Shown one piece after another: positions 35,463 through 43,893 of a stretch of 64,000 nucleotides of DNA. The DNA is from Halorubrum laminariae (GTDB taxonomy: Archaea; Halobacteriota; Halobacteria; Halobacteriales; Haloferacaceae). The stretch is taken from contig NZ_JANHDL010000007.1 in assembly GCF_024494655.1 (NCBI RefSeq), positions 62,001-126,000 on the forward strand, given 5' to 3'. Position 1 is the first letter of the stretch, and each line of letters begins with the position of its first letter. The position numbers and the translations under genes are program-made. The notes beneath the pieces are model-generated. The model made no database searches. It was not told the origin of the DNA and saw nothing but the letters and a program-made list of their open reading frames with translations.

Positions 35463-36517
35463 TCGCCGCCGAGCCCCGCGTCGACGATGCCGTCGACGAT
35501 CGCGTCTGCGCCGTCGCGGACGGGATCCGCCGCCGGCCCCCCGACCTCGGCCGCGAACGACGCGACCGCGTCGGCGGCCGCCTTGTCGCTCTCGACGTTC
35601 TTCGTGTTGAGCGCGCCGGCGATGACCGCCGTCTCGTTGATCGGGTCGGCGAGTCCCTCGTACAGGTCGACGTACTCGGAGACGGGTCGGAGGTCGAACG
35701 ATTCGTACCCGTGGATTGCCTCGCGGCCGGCGGCGTGACAGAGCACGAGGCCGTCGGCCATCGAGCCGTGAACGATCCCGCAGGTGACCGCTGAGTAGGC
35801 GGGGTGAATGATGCTTCCCTGGCCCTCAACCACGAGCAGGTCGTGGTCGTCGCCGACCGCGACGAGCATGTCCTCGACCGCGCCGGCGGTGAAGTCGGAG
35901 ACGACCCGGTCGATCGGGTTCCCCCACCCGGCGATCATGATGCCGGTCTGGCCGGTCGGGACGAACGCCGCGTCGATCCCTCGCTCGCGGGCGGCCGCGA
36001 CGATCTCCAGTGAGGCCGTCATCTTCCCGACCGAGCAATCCGTTCCCACGGTCAGTACCACGTCCGCGTCGACATCGCCCGAGGCCCCGGTTGCGACCGT
36101 GAGGTCGTCGTCGGGCTCGCGGACATCGACGAGGTGGACGCCGTGTTCGTCGGCTAGCGAGACGAGTTCCGGGTCCTCATTGAGGAAGTAGTGGAGGCCG
36201 CTCACCACGTCACAGCCCGCCTCGATCGCGGCTTCGACGTCGTCGCGCCACGACTCGTCGAAGCCGCCGCCGATGGGCGCGATCCCGATGTACAACGCGT
36301 CGATCTCGCCGTCCGCTGCCGCGAGCGCGTCCACGAACGACTCAACAATCGGCGCGTCGTCGATATCAGGAACGTGATCACGGACGCGGTCGCCGGCGCG
36401 GTCGCGGTCGAGGACGGCACACACGTTCTGGTCGCCGTAGCGCATCACGCCGAGGGCGGTCTTCGCTCGGTCGGGGAACTTCTCGTGGGCGAGGATGGCG
36501 ATGCGTTCGTCGCTCAT
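35459..36517 (-). CDS. dgcN: DUF1611-family D-glutamate N-acetyltransferase-like protein (DgcN-like)
   Basis: A 352-aa DUF1611 protein. An N-terminal Rossmann-like part (about 1-150, PIGGGFDESWRDD) precedes a P-loop-type domain with GTDCSVGKMTASLEI (about 157-171) and LVVEGQGSIIHPAYS. Family members called DgcN acetylate D-glutamate. The start at 36517 has a minus-strand TTTTAA about 29 nt upstream (36543-36548). It is co-translated with the DgcA-like gene. The gene symbol is by family and context, not experiment. Confidence 0.82.
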   Translation of the reverse strand: MSDERIAILAHEKFPDRAKTALGVMRYGDQNVCAVLDRDRAGDRVRDHVPDIDDAPIVESFVDALAAADGEIDALYIGIAPIGGGFDESWRDDVEAAIEAGCDVVSGLHYFLNEDPELVSLADEHGVHLVDVREPDDDLTVATGASGDVDADVVLTVGTDCSVGKMTASLEIVAAARERGIDAAFVPTGQTGIMIAGWGNPIDRVVSDFTAGAVEDMLVAVGDDHDLLVVEGQGSIIHPAYSAVTCGIVHGSMADGLVLCHAAGREAIHGYESFDLRPVSEYVDLYEGLADPINETAVIAGALNTKNVESDKAAADAVASFAAEVGGPAADPVRDGADAIVDGIVDAGLGGE

Positions 36518-36542
36518 GCTCGGTCCGTCGCCCCGAGAATGG

Positions 36543-36548
36543 TTAAAA
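36543..36548 (-). promoter_or_regulatory. TATA-like element for dgcN-dgcA
   Basis: Minus-strand TTTTAA about 29 nt before the dgcN start, consistent with a leaderless transcript. It faces the NRAMP promoter in the same 162-bp divergent gap, so the two units could share regulation. Confidence 0.5.
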
Positions 36549-36651
36549 GAGTCGAGGTGGCCGTGCCGTCACGGTCCCGGAAGCGGGAAGGACGTACCTC
36601 AAAGTGTGTTGGATGTGATCGAGAAACACGCTCGAAGCGAGAAGGCAAACG

Positions 36652-36658
36652 TATTATT
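36652..36658 (+). promoter_or_regulatory. TATA-like element for the NRAMP-like gene
   Basis: TATTATT centred 25 nt before the ATG at 36680, which predicts a leaderless transcript and supports that start codon. Confidence 0.6.
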
Positions 36659-36679
36659 CTAGGGTGATACCACTAGAGT

Positions 36680-38008
36680 ATGTCTGAGACAACTTCGGGC
36701 GCGATAGCCGCTTGGGGAACGCAGATTCGCGAGTATGCCACCGGGATGGGGCCGTCGTGGATCGCCGGTGCGATCGCTGCCGGTCCGGCGTCGATGGCGA
36801 GCCTGATCACCGCCGGCGCGCGCTTCGACTACGCGCTGCTCTGGGTCGTCGTGCTGTCGGCCGGGGCCGGCACGCTCGCGCAGTACCTCGCGATGCGTCT
36901 GGGGCTCCTGACGGAGCGCGGCGTCGTCGACGTCGTCGAGCGACACCTCGGTGAGTGGTGGGCGTGGATCCTCGTCGCGGATGTCGTCATCGCGGCCGGC
37001 GTCGCACAGTTGGTGATAATGAACACCGTGGCGACCGTGTCGGCGACGATAACGGGCGTCGACGCGCGGATCTGCGGCGCGTTCTGGGCGCTCGTTCTCG
37101 TGGTCGGGCTGGCCGGCAAGGGGTACCGCTTCGTCGAGTTCGTCGCGAAGGTGTTGGTCGCCGCGGTCGTCGCCGCGTTCGTCGCGTCGCTTTTCGTCGT
37201 CCCGATAGAGCCCACACAGGCGCTTTCGGGGCTCGTTCCGACGCTTCCAGCCGGGAGCGCGGTTGTCGCCGCGGGCATCCTCGGTGGTGCGGTGCACATC
37301 ACGCTCATTACCATGCACTCGTACACGATGCGGGCGCGCCAGTGGACCGAGGGCGAGTACCGCCTCGCGACGGTCGATGTCGTCGCTTCCATGCTTATCG
37401 CGTTCGGCGTCTACAGCGTGGCGACGTTCCTCGTCACCGCGAGCGTCCTCAGCGATCCGAGCCTCTCGACGGTGGGCGCGGCACAGGCACTCGGCCCGCT
37501 GGCCGGCTCGGCCGCGCAGTGGCTGTTCCTGCTCGGGCTCGGCGGCGCGGCCGTCTCCACGCTCGGTGGTAACACGCTCGTTCCGCCGTTCCTCGTCGCA
37601 GACAAGCTCGGGTGGGGAACCACGGTCGAGGACGGACGGTACCGCGGACTCTTGGTCGCGGTCGCGCTGCTGTCCGCTCCGGGCGCGTTCATCGGCGGGG
37701 AGATCCTCGGGCAGCTCGTGCTCGTGCTCGCGTTGGGGACCGTGGGAACGCCCTTCGCCATCGTGGTCGTGTTGTACCTCCTGAACTCCGACGCCGTGTC
37801 CGAGGGGGCGTCTGCGCTCGCCAACCTCGGCGGCGTCGCGCTGTTACTGGTGTCCGGCACGCTGGCCGTCAACTTCGTCGTCGAACAGATCGGCGGCGGG
37901 ATCGACGTGCTCACGGGACTCGTCGTCGCGTTCGCGGCCGCGCTCGGGATCGCGACGGTCGCACTGCTCGCGAAACTCATCGGAGAGACGTACCGCCGGG
38001 CGGCCTGA
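36680..38008 (+). CDS. NRAMP-family transporter with altered metal-binding motifs
   Basis: A 442-aa membrane protein with about eleven hydrophobic helices and NRAMP-like flow (AGARFDYALLWVVVLSAGAGTLAQYLAMRLGLLTERG). In NRAMP metal transporters helix 1 has DPGN and helix 6 MPH. Here helix 1 reads AAGPASMASLI (about 33-43), losing the Asp and Asn, and helix 6 reads GAVHITLITMHS. So it is not a standard Mn/Fe transporter. NRMT-type Mg transporters also deviate. The substrate is unknown. A TATA box 25 nt before the ATG supports a leaderless start. Confidence 0.82.
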   Translation: MSETTSGAIAAWGTQIREYATGMGPSWIAGAIAAGPASMASLITAGARFDYALLWVVVLSAGAGTLAQYLAMRLGLLTERGVVDVVERHLGEWWAWILVADVVIAAGVAQLVIMNTVATVSATITGVDARICGAFWALVLVVGLAGKGYRFVEFVAKVLVAAVVAAFVASLFVVPIEPTQALSGLVPTLPAGSAVVAAGILGGAVHITLITMHSYTMRARQWTEGEYRLATVDVVASMLIAFGVYSVATFLVTASVLSDPSLSTVGAAQALGPLAGSAAQWLFLLGLGGAAVSTLGGNTLVPPFLVADKLGWGTTVEDGRYRGLLVAVALLSAPGAFIGGEILGQLVLVLALGTVGTPFAIVVVLYLLNSDAVSEGASALANLGGVALLLVSGTLAVNFVVEQIGGGIDVLTGLVVAFAAALGIATVALLAKLIGETYRRAA

Positions 38009-38085
38009 CGCAGACGGAATCGGCGACCCACCGCAAAACTGCGCGGGCGACCTCACGATAGTCGGCTCGGGCCGTTCCGCTCGCG

Positions 38086-38403
38086 TCAGGCGTCGCCGCC
38101 GACGAACTGGGCCGCGCCCTCGTAGAACCAGTAGTCGTTCTCGCGCATCGCTCTGCCGAGTTCTTGGTGGAACTCGACGAAGTCGGCGAACTCGTCTTTC
38201 TCGACGCCGTCGAATATCTCCTCGACGGAGACGACCGTTTCGAAGTCGATCCGGACAGGGTGGTTACCGTACTGCTCGACGTACTCGGCCGCCGTCAGCG
38301 GGAAGTCTTCCTCCTCGTCGATTTTCTTCGCGAGGACGGCGTGGCCGTACTTCCGCCCTCCTTCGCTCCCCTGCTCTCCGTCGGGGTCGTGTGGCCAGTC
38401 CAT
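38086..38403 (-). CDS. Conserved haloarchaeal small protein (probably DUF5785)
   Basis: A 105-aa acidic soluble protein of unknown function, starting MDWPHDPDGEQGSEG and containing KYGHAVLAKKIDEEEDFPLTA and VVSVEEIFDGVEKDEF. I recall this N-terminus as haloarchaeal DUF5785, from memory. Upstream in-frame ATGs at 38430 and 38436 would add about ten residues; the shorter start fits the family. Single gene near tRNA-Val. Confidence 0.75.
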   Translation of the reverse strand: MDWPHDPDGEQGSEGGRKYGHAVLAKKIDEEEDFPLTAAEYVEQYGNHPVRIDFETVVSVEEIFDGVEKDEFADFVEFHQELGRAMRENDYWFYEGAAQFVGGDA

Positions 38404-38522
38404 GCGAGCCGATTCGGCGGTCCGAGGCATAGTCATTTCGGAACCCGCGACCAGATGCAGTCCGCAGGTCAATGCGAGCGGAGAGATATCTCGCCGTCGT
38501 GCGGTGTTTGCTTATAAAGGAG

Positions 38523-38597
38523 TGGGTTGGGGCGGATTTGAACCGCCGGCCTCCTCCATGTCAAGGAGGTGTCATAACCGGACTAGACTACCAACCC
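38523..38597 (-). tRNA. tRNA-Val (GAC anticodon)
   Basis: A 75-nt class I tRNA. Acceptor GGGTTGG (38591-38597) pairs with CCAACCC (38524-38530), discriminator A at 38523. Anticodon stem CCTCC/GGAGG with loop TTGACAT gives GAC, Val. D arm and T arm (GGCGGTTCAAATCCGCC) are complete. CCA is not encoded, no intron. Confidence 0.95.
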
Positions 38598-38768
38598 GTG
38601 GGGGCGTTCACTCGCAACTCGTGGTATCCGGGGGATATAATTGAACCTTTCGTTTCGGCGGCCCGCGATACGCCGCGGTCAGCCGATCCGAGCGACGCTT
38701 TCCGGCCGCATGCGTCACTGCGTGACGTATTTCGACCGCCTTTTGTTGGTCGACGAGAGTGTGCTCGC

Positions 38769-39890
38769 ATGGTCGACCTCTCCGCTCGCGCCGACCGGCT
38801 CGACGAGTACCTCGACGCGCGCGGGCTCGAAGCGGTCTGGTTCGCCAGGCCCAACGGTTTCGCGTGGCTCACCGGCGGCGACAACGTCGTCGACGGCGAC
38901 GCCGACGTCGGCGTCGCCGCGGCCGGCTACGACGGGGAACTCCGCGTGATCACAGACAACATCGAAGCCGACAGACTCCTCGACGAAGAGCTACCCGACG
39001 GGGTCGCCGTCGAATCGTTCCCGTGGCACACCTCGTCGCTCGCGGAGGCGGTCGCCGACCGGTCGCCCGCTCCCGCGGCAGCGGATTTCGACGTTCCCGG
39101 ATTCGACCGCGTCGACGGCGGCCGTCTCCGGCAGCCGCTCACCGACGACGACGTCGATCGATACCGCGAGCTGGGACGCGAGGTCGCTGCCGCCCTTGAA
39201 ACCGTCTGTCGAAACCTCGAACCCGACGATCCGGAGTATGAGGTCGCCGCCGGCATCGACATTTCGCTCGCCTCCCGAGACGTGAACACGCCGGTCGTTC
39301 TCGTTGGCGGTGCCGAGCGGGCACAGACGTACCGACACTACACTCCGACCGACGCGACGCTCGGCGACTACGCGCTGGTCTCCGTCACCGCCGAGCGCGC
39401 CGGGTTGTACGCCTCGCTCACGCGCACTATCGCCTTCGACGCGCCGGAGTGGCTGAAAAAGCGTCATCGCGCGGCCGCCCGCGTCGAGGCCACCGCGCTC
39501 GCGGCGACGGAGGCGGCCGCAGACGGCGAGTTGACGGGATCTGCTGATTCTGACACCGCCGGAGACGTCTTCGCGGCGATCCGCGAGGCGTACGATGCCG
39601 TGGGACACCCGGATGAGTGGCGCGAACATCATCAGGGCGGCGCTGCGGGCTTCGCGAGCCGCGAGTGGATCGCGACGCCGGAGAGCGACGAGCCAGTCCG
39701 GCGTCCCATGGGCTACGCTTGGAACCCGACCGTTCATGGCGCGAAAAGCGAGGACACCCATCTCGTCGCACCCGATCGGACCGAGACGCTCACGAAGACG
39801 GGGCAGTGGCCGACACACGAGGTGGAGCCGGTCGCAGTCGAGGGAATCTCGACCGAACCGCGGGAATTGACTGCGCCGGTGATCCGCTGA
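38769..39890 (+). CDS. M24-family (aminopeptidase P fold) protein with lost metal ligands
   Basis: A 373-aa protein. A creatinase-like N-terminal domain (about 1-115, VWFARPNGFAWLTGGDNVV) precedes the pita-bread fold, with TYRHYTPTDATLGDYALVSV, SLTRTIAF and the HHQGGAAGF His motif. In M24 peptidases two Asp ligands lie in a DxGA-type strand and the DxTRT loop. Here they read VSVTA and ASLTRT, so both Asp are missing and it is probably not a dinuclear metallopeptidase. ATG at 38769 (MVDLSARADRLDEYL) matches the fold. Function unknown. Confidence 0.8.
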   Translation: MVDLSARADRLDEYLDARGLEAVWFARPNGFAWLTGGDNVVDGDADVGVAAAGYDGELRVITDNIEADRLLDEELPDGVAVESFPWHTSSLAEAVADRSPAPAAADFDVPGFDRVDGGRLRQPLTDDDVDRYRELGREVAAALETVCRNLEPDDPEYEVAAGIDISLASRDVNTPVVLVGGAERAQTYRHYTPTDATLGDYALVSVTAERAGLYASLTRTIAFDAPEWLKKRHRAAARVEATALAATEAAADGELTGSADSDTAGDVFAAIREAYDAVGHPDEWREHHQGGAAGFASREWIATPESDEPVRRPMGYAWNPTVHGAKSEDTHLVAPDRTETLTKTGQWPTHEVEPVAVEGISTEPRELTAPVIR

Positions 39891-39916
39891 CTGGATCGAC
39901 GATCCGCTGACTGCGG

Positions 39917-41311
39917 TCAGTAGACGTACTCGTTCTCGTCGATGCCGACGTAGCTTTTCTTCACCCGCCGCTTGTTCCACTTGTACGCGAGCAGGAGCTT
40001 CGCCGACTCCCACCCGGAGCGGTACGGCTGCGAGAGCAGCCCGTCACCCGCCGCCGCGAGCATCTCGTCGGCCGCGCCGATGATCCGATCCCAGTCATCC
40101 GGGTCGTACTCGGCGACCATGTCTGCCATCGTCACGTTCCGGACGATCTCGTCGCCGATGGTTTCCTTCCACCGCCGATTGTAGGACGCGAGGTCGCCTT
40201 CGGCGGCGAGTTCGCCCGCGATCGCGCCGGTTCGGACCGCCACGTGGTCGCCCCCCTCGTGGAAGGCAGAGGTCGTCCCCATCGCGCCGCCGGCGACGGC
40301 GATGCCCGCGTCGGTCGGCGAATCGATCGGACGTGTCGAGGAGATCGGGTACGTCTCGGTTCCGCCGCGCTTGCCGGCGTCCTCGACGAGCGGGAACTCC
40401 GTCTCGATGTCGTACTCGTCGCCGTACTGCCACTCAAGCAGCCGTCGGACGTACTCGCTCCCCTGCGGGATCGAGTCGTCGTCGGGCTCGAGCAGCGCGT
40501 ACGCTTCGGCATCGAACTCGTCGATGTCGAGCCCGATCGGCATCGTCAATCCGATCCGACAGACGCGGTCCGCGTTCGGGAATATCCACGGGTACGCGGT
40601 CTCGCCGGGCATCACGCCCCACCAGAAGACGATCGCGTCGTTCACCTCCTCGTACACCTCCTTCGGGACTCGCCGATACTCCTGATAGGCAATGTGGTTC
40701 GCCGTCCGAGAGGCGAGCCGCTCCGAGGCCGGTGCGTCGGCCGGGAGGTACTCGTCGAGCACCCGGTTCGTCACCGTGCGCTGGGGCCCGTCGGCGAGGA
40801 CGACGAAGTCGGCCCCGACCGACTCGCCAGAGGCGAGTTCGACGACGTGACGTGGCCGGTCGGTGTTGCCCGTGCCGGGAGCTATCGACGGGTCGGTGTC
40901 CACGCCGCGGACCGACACGCCGGTGCGGTACTCGGCCCCGGCGTCTTCCGCTCGGTCGCGGAGCCAGTCGTCGAACCGCGCGCGGTGAAAGGTGTATCCG
41001 AACGTGTCGTACGAGGACTCGATCCCAGTCGACGTGAGCGTCGCCGACTCGTCAGGGCCGCGGAATTCGGCGCGGTTTAGCTTCCGCTGGACGACGCCAT
41101 CGTCGAACTCGTCGGGGTGGATCCCCATGATGTCGACCCAATAATCCAAGATCCCGGCGGCGTCGGTTGAGTCGGGCCCGAGCCGGTCCCGATCGGCCCG
41201 GGGAACCCCCTTTTCGAGGACTAGGGCGTCCGCGTCGCCTGTCGCGGCCGCGTGCGCTGCGGCGGAGCCGGCCGGGCCGCCCCCCACGATCGCGACATCT
41301 ACGCGTTCCAT
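39917..41311 (-). CDS. Geranylgeranyl reductase family oxidoreductase
   Basis: A 464-aa FAD enzyme of the digeranylgeranylglycerophospholipid reductase family, which saturates isoprenoid chains of archaeal lipids or related quinones. Seen: N-terminal dinucleotide motif VAIVGGGPAGSAAAHAA, the substrate-side YPWIFPN segment (the family's YxWxFP motif) and AVAGGAMGTTSAFHEGGDH. The start at 41311 (MERVDVAIV) is chosen because it directly precedes the Rossmann motif. Monocistronic. Confidence 0.9.
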   Translation of the reverse strand: MERVDVAIVGGGPAGSAAAHAAATGDADALVLEKGVPRADRDRLGPDSTDAAGILDYWVDIMGIHPDEFDDGVVQRKLNRAEFRGPDESATLTSTGIESSYDTFGYTFHRARFDDWLRDRAEDAGAEYRTGVSVRGVDTDPSIAPGTGNTDRPRHVVELASGESVGADFVVLADGPQRTVTNRVLDEYLPADAPASERLASRTANHIAYQEYRRVPKEVYEEVNDAIVFWWGVMPGETAYPWIFPNADRVCRIGLTMPIGLDIDEFDAEAYALLEPDDDSIPQGSEYVRRLLEWQYGDEYDIETEFPLVEDAGKRGGTETYPISSTRPIDSPTDAGIAVAGGAMGTTSAFHEGGDHVAVRTGAIAGELAAEGDLASYNRRWKETIGDEIVRNVTMADMVAEYDPDDWDRIIGAADEMLAAAGDGLLSQPYRSGWESAKLLLAYKWNKRRVKKSYVGIDENEYVY

Positions 41312-41446
41312 ACTCCGTGAGGTTCCCGTCCGAGTATTAAATTCACGGTCCGGCTGCACCGTCCGAGTCGTTCATCGTCGTTCGTTATTAGATGGAGTGT
41401 CGGAGAGACACGTTTTAGACGGTTCGGAGAAGCCGATCCGACACAC

Positions 41447-42802
41447 ATGGCACGCGAGACATGGGCGACACGGGCGGGATTCATCCTCGCCGCCGTCGGC
41501 AGCGCAGTCGGGCTCGGGAACATCTGGCGGTTCCCGTTCATCACCGGACAGGAGGGCGGCGGGGCGTTTCTCCTCGTCTACCTGCTCTTCGTCGCACTGA
41601 TCGGCCTCCCGGCGATCCTCGTCGAGTTCGTGATCGGTCGACACACGGAGCTGAACCCCGTCGGCGCGATACGCGCCCTCGGTAGCGGTGCGTGGAACTA
41701 CCTCGGCTGGCTGTTCGTGGCCATCGGATTCGTGATATTGTCGTACTACAGCGTCGTCGCGGGGTGGTTCCTGCGGTACACGCTCATCGGTGTTCTCGAC
41801 GGCTACGCCATCGCCGACACGGGGGAGGCGCAGGCGCTGTTCGGCACCGTCGCCACCGGGATCGACACCCTGCTGTTCCACGCCGTGTTCATGGCGCTCG
41901 TCATCGGGATCATCGCTGCCGGAGTCCGCCGCGGCATCGAGATCGGGGTGAAGGTCATGGTACCGGCTATCGTCATCCTGCTCGTCGGACTCGCGGCGTA
42001 CGGGTTTACCCTCGACGCGTCGACGGCGGCCTACAGCTACTACCTCTCGCCGGACTTCGGCTACCTCGCCGCGAACTGGACGAGCATCCTCCCGGCCGCG
42101 GCCGGACAGGCGTTTTTCACCCTCTCACTGGGGATGGGTGTGATGATTACCTACGCCTCCTACCTCGGTGAAGACCGAAACCTCGTCGCGGACGCGGGCG
42201 TGATCGCCAGTCTCGACACCCTCGTCGCGGTGCTCGTCGGGTTCGTCGTCTTCCCGTTCCTCTTCGCGGCCGGACTCGAACCCGGAGCGGGCGGTCCGGG
42301 CGGCATCTTCGTGAGCCTCACGACGGCGTTCGCCGGAATCCCCGGCGGACGCGTCCTCGGCGTCGTCTTCTTCGGCATGGTCGGCATCGCGGCGCTGTCA
42401 TCTGCGATCAGCATCCTCGAAGTGCTCGTCTCCTACCTCATCGACGAACTCGGCGTCTCGCGCGTCCCCGCGTCCATCGCGCTCGGCGTCGCCGTCTTCC
42501 TCCTCGGTGTTCCGGTGACAATCGACCTCATCTTCCTCGACCTCTTCGACCTGCTCGCCGACGGCATTCTGCTCGTGTTGGGGTCGCTGCTACTCGCGCT
42601 GTTCGTCGGCTGGGTCGTCCCCGATATCGCCCGCGAGGAACTGTCCCGGGGGATCGGCGACCTCGGTCCGTTCGGTGACGCGTGGATCTGGATCGTTCGG
42701 ATTCCGATCGTCGTCGTCGTGGCCGTCTCGCTGTATCTTGGCGTCGTCGACTACGTCGAGTTTCTCACTGTCGACTTCGCCGAGTGGCTGGCCGCGCGGT
42801 AA
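41447..42802 (+). CDS. Sodium-dependent neurotransmitter-symporter family (NSS/SNF) transporter
   Basis: A 451-aa secondary transporter with 12 hydrophobic helices (GFILAAVGSAVGLGNIWRFPF is the typical first helix with its unwound Na+-site). Such transporters import amino acids or related amines with Na+. Helix 6 (QAFFTLSLGMGVMITYASYL) shows the usual unwound substrate site. No regulator is adjacent. A TTTTA lies about 32 nt before the ATG. Substrate unknown. Confidence 0.9.
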   Translation: MARETWATRAGFILAAVGSAVGLGNIWRFPFITGQEGGGAFLLVYLLFVALIGLPAILVEFVIGRHTELNPVGAIRALGSGAWNYLGWLFVAIGFVILSYYSVVAGWFLRYTLIGVLDGYAIADTGEAQALFGTVATGIDTLLFHAVFMALVIGIIAAGVRRGIEIGVKVMVPAIVILLVGLAAYGFTLDASTAAYSYYLSPDFGYLAANWTSILPAAAGQAFFTLSLGMGVMITYASYLGEDRNLVADAGVIASLDTLVAVLVGFVVFPFLFAAGLEPGAGGPGGIFVSLTTAFAGIPGGRVLGVVFFGMVGIAALSSAISILEVLVSYLIDELGVSRVPASIALGVAVFLLGVPVTIDLIFLDLFDLLADGILLVLGSLLLALFVGWVVPDIAREELSRGIGDLGPFGDAWIWIVRIPIVVVVAVSLYLGVVDYVEFLTVDFAEWLAAR

Positions 42803-42856
42803 CGGATTCGCGACCAGAGCTCAGACTTCGACCGTCTTTTTGCCGATGTCGCAGGC

Positions 42857-43732
42857 TCAGCGGCGCTGTACCGTCGAGTAGTCGGCGATAATTCCATCGA
42901 CGCCGGCCGACGCGAGGCGATCGGCCTGGTACCACGTCTCCACGGTCCAGACGTTCACGGCGCGCTCGTCTGCGTGCGCGACGGCGACGATGTCGTTGGC
43001 GTGCCCGAACGCGTCGGCGTCGAAAAAGGGTGTCCCCCGGATCGCGTCGATCGGGGGGTGGATCGCGTCGGCGTCGTGTTGGCGGGCGATCGCGAGCCCG
43101 TCGTCGATAGACTCCGACACGAGCGGCGCGACCGGCGCTGCCGACAACTCCGTGACTGCCGCCAGCGCACCCTCACAGAAGGACGAGAACAGGCAGTCGT
43201 TCTCGTGATCGTCGACGACGGCGAGCACGCGTTCGACGAACGGTCGCCAGACCGCCGTCCGCTCGGCGAGCGCGTCGCTCCCTAGCTTCTCTCCCGGCCG
43301 GATGTCCCACCGTCCCGGGTTCTTAAGTTCGACGTTCACGCCGACATCGGCGGGGACGGCGTCGAGCACGTCGGCGAAAAGCGGCACGGTTTCGCCGCTT
43401 TCGAGCACCGGCGCGCTCGTGACGGTCGCGGTGTCCGTCTCCCAGACGACGCCGGTCGCGTCGGTGAGTCCGGCCGGCCTGTCATCTCCGTCACGCCGAC
43501 CCAACTCCGCGTCGTGAGCGGCGACCACGTCGCCGTCGACGGTCGGGACGACATCGACTTCGATCCAGTCGGCGCGACGGCGACGGGGTCCAGACTCCTC
43601 GGTCGCGTCCGACCGCTCTCGAGCCGCGGGTTCGGTCGCCGCCTCGAACGCCGCGACGGTGTTCTCCGGATTTTCGCCGGCGAAGCCGCGGTGCGCGACC
43701 AGCGTCGGCTCTCCGTCTCTGGGATCGATCAT
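42857..43732 (-). CDS. Glycerophosphodiester phosphodiesterase
   Basis: A 291-aa GDPD TIM-barrel enzyme that splits glycerophosphodiesters to an alcohol and glycerol phosphate. Catalytic and metal residues are in VAHRGFAGENPENT, EVDVVPTVDGDVV with HDAELGR, and VNVELKNPG. An insert of about 20 residues rich in R and E (about 37-57) sits after the first helix. Its start overlaps the 51-aa ORF stop (ATGA), suggesting co-translation. Confidence 0.9.
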   Translation of the reverse strand: MIDPRDGEPTLVAHRGFAGENPENTVAAFEAATEPAARERSDATEESGPRRRRADWIEVDVVPTVDGDVVAAHDAELGRRDGDDRPAGLTDATGVVWETDTATVTSAPVLESGETVPLFADVLDAVPADVGVNVELKNPGRWDIRPGEKLGSDALAERTAVWRPFVERVLAVVDDHENDCLFSSFCEGALAAVTELSAAPVAPLVSESIDDGLAIARQHDADAIHPPIDAIRGTPFFDADAFGHANDIVAVAHADERAVNVWTVETWYQADRLASAGVDGIIADYSTVQRR

Positions 43733-43884
43733 ATCGCGTCGGCCACGGCGTCGACGACGACACCGGCGGCCTCTGAAATAACTGTCTTGATTCGCGCGAG
43801 GACACCCGACGATCCGCCGTTTGCGTCCTCTTCGCTCGACTCGTCGGAGTCAGCGCCCTCGTCGGAGTCGATTCCGTCACTCAT
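43729..43884 (-). CDS. 51-residue acidic amphipathic-tail protein
   Basis: A short ORF with an acidic N-terminal half (MSDGIDSDEGADSDESSEED) and a C-terminal amphipathic helix (GVLARIKTVISEAAGVVVD then AVADAI). Its stop overlaps the GDPD start (ATGA), and it starts 9 bp from the AIM24 stop, so it fits a coupled unit. No known family is recognised. The acidic composition and good codon flow argue for a real gene, and membrane-surface binding is possible from the helix, by inference. Confidence 0.6.
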   Translation of the reverse strand: MSDGIDSDEGADSDESSEEDANGGSSGVLARIKTVISEAAGVVVDAVADAI

Positions 43885-43893
43885 CGTCGTCGA

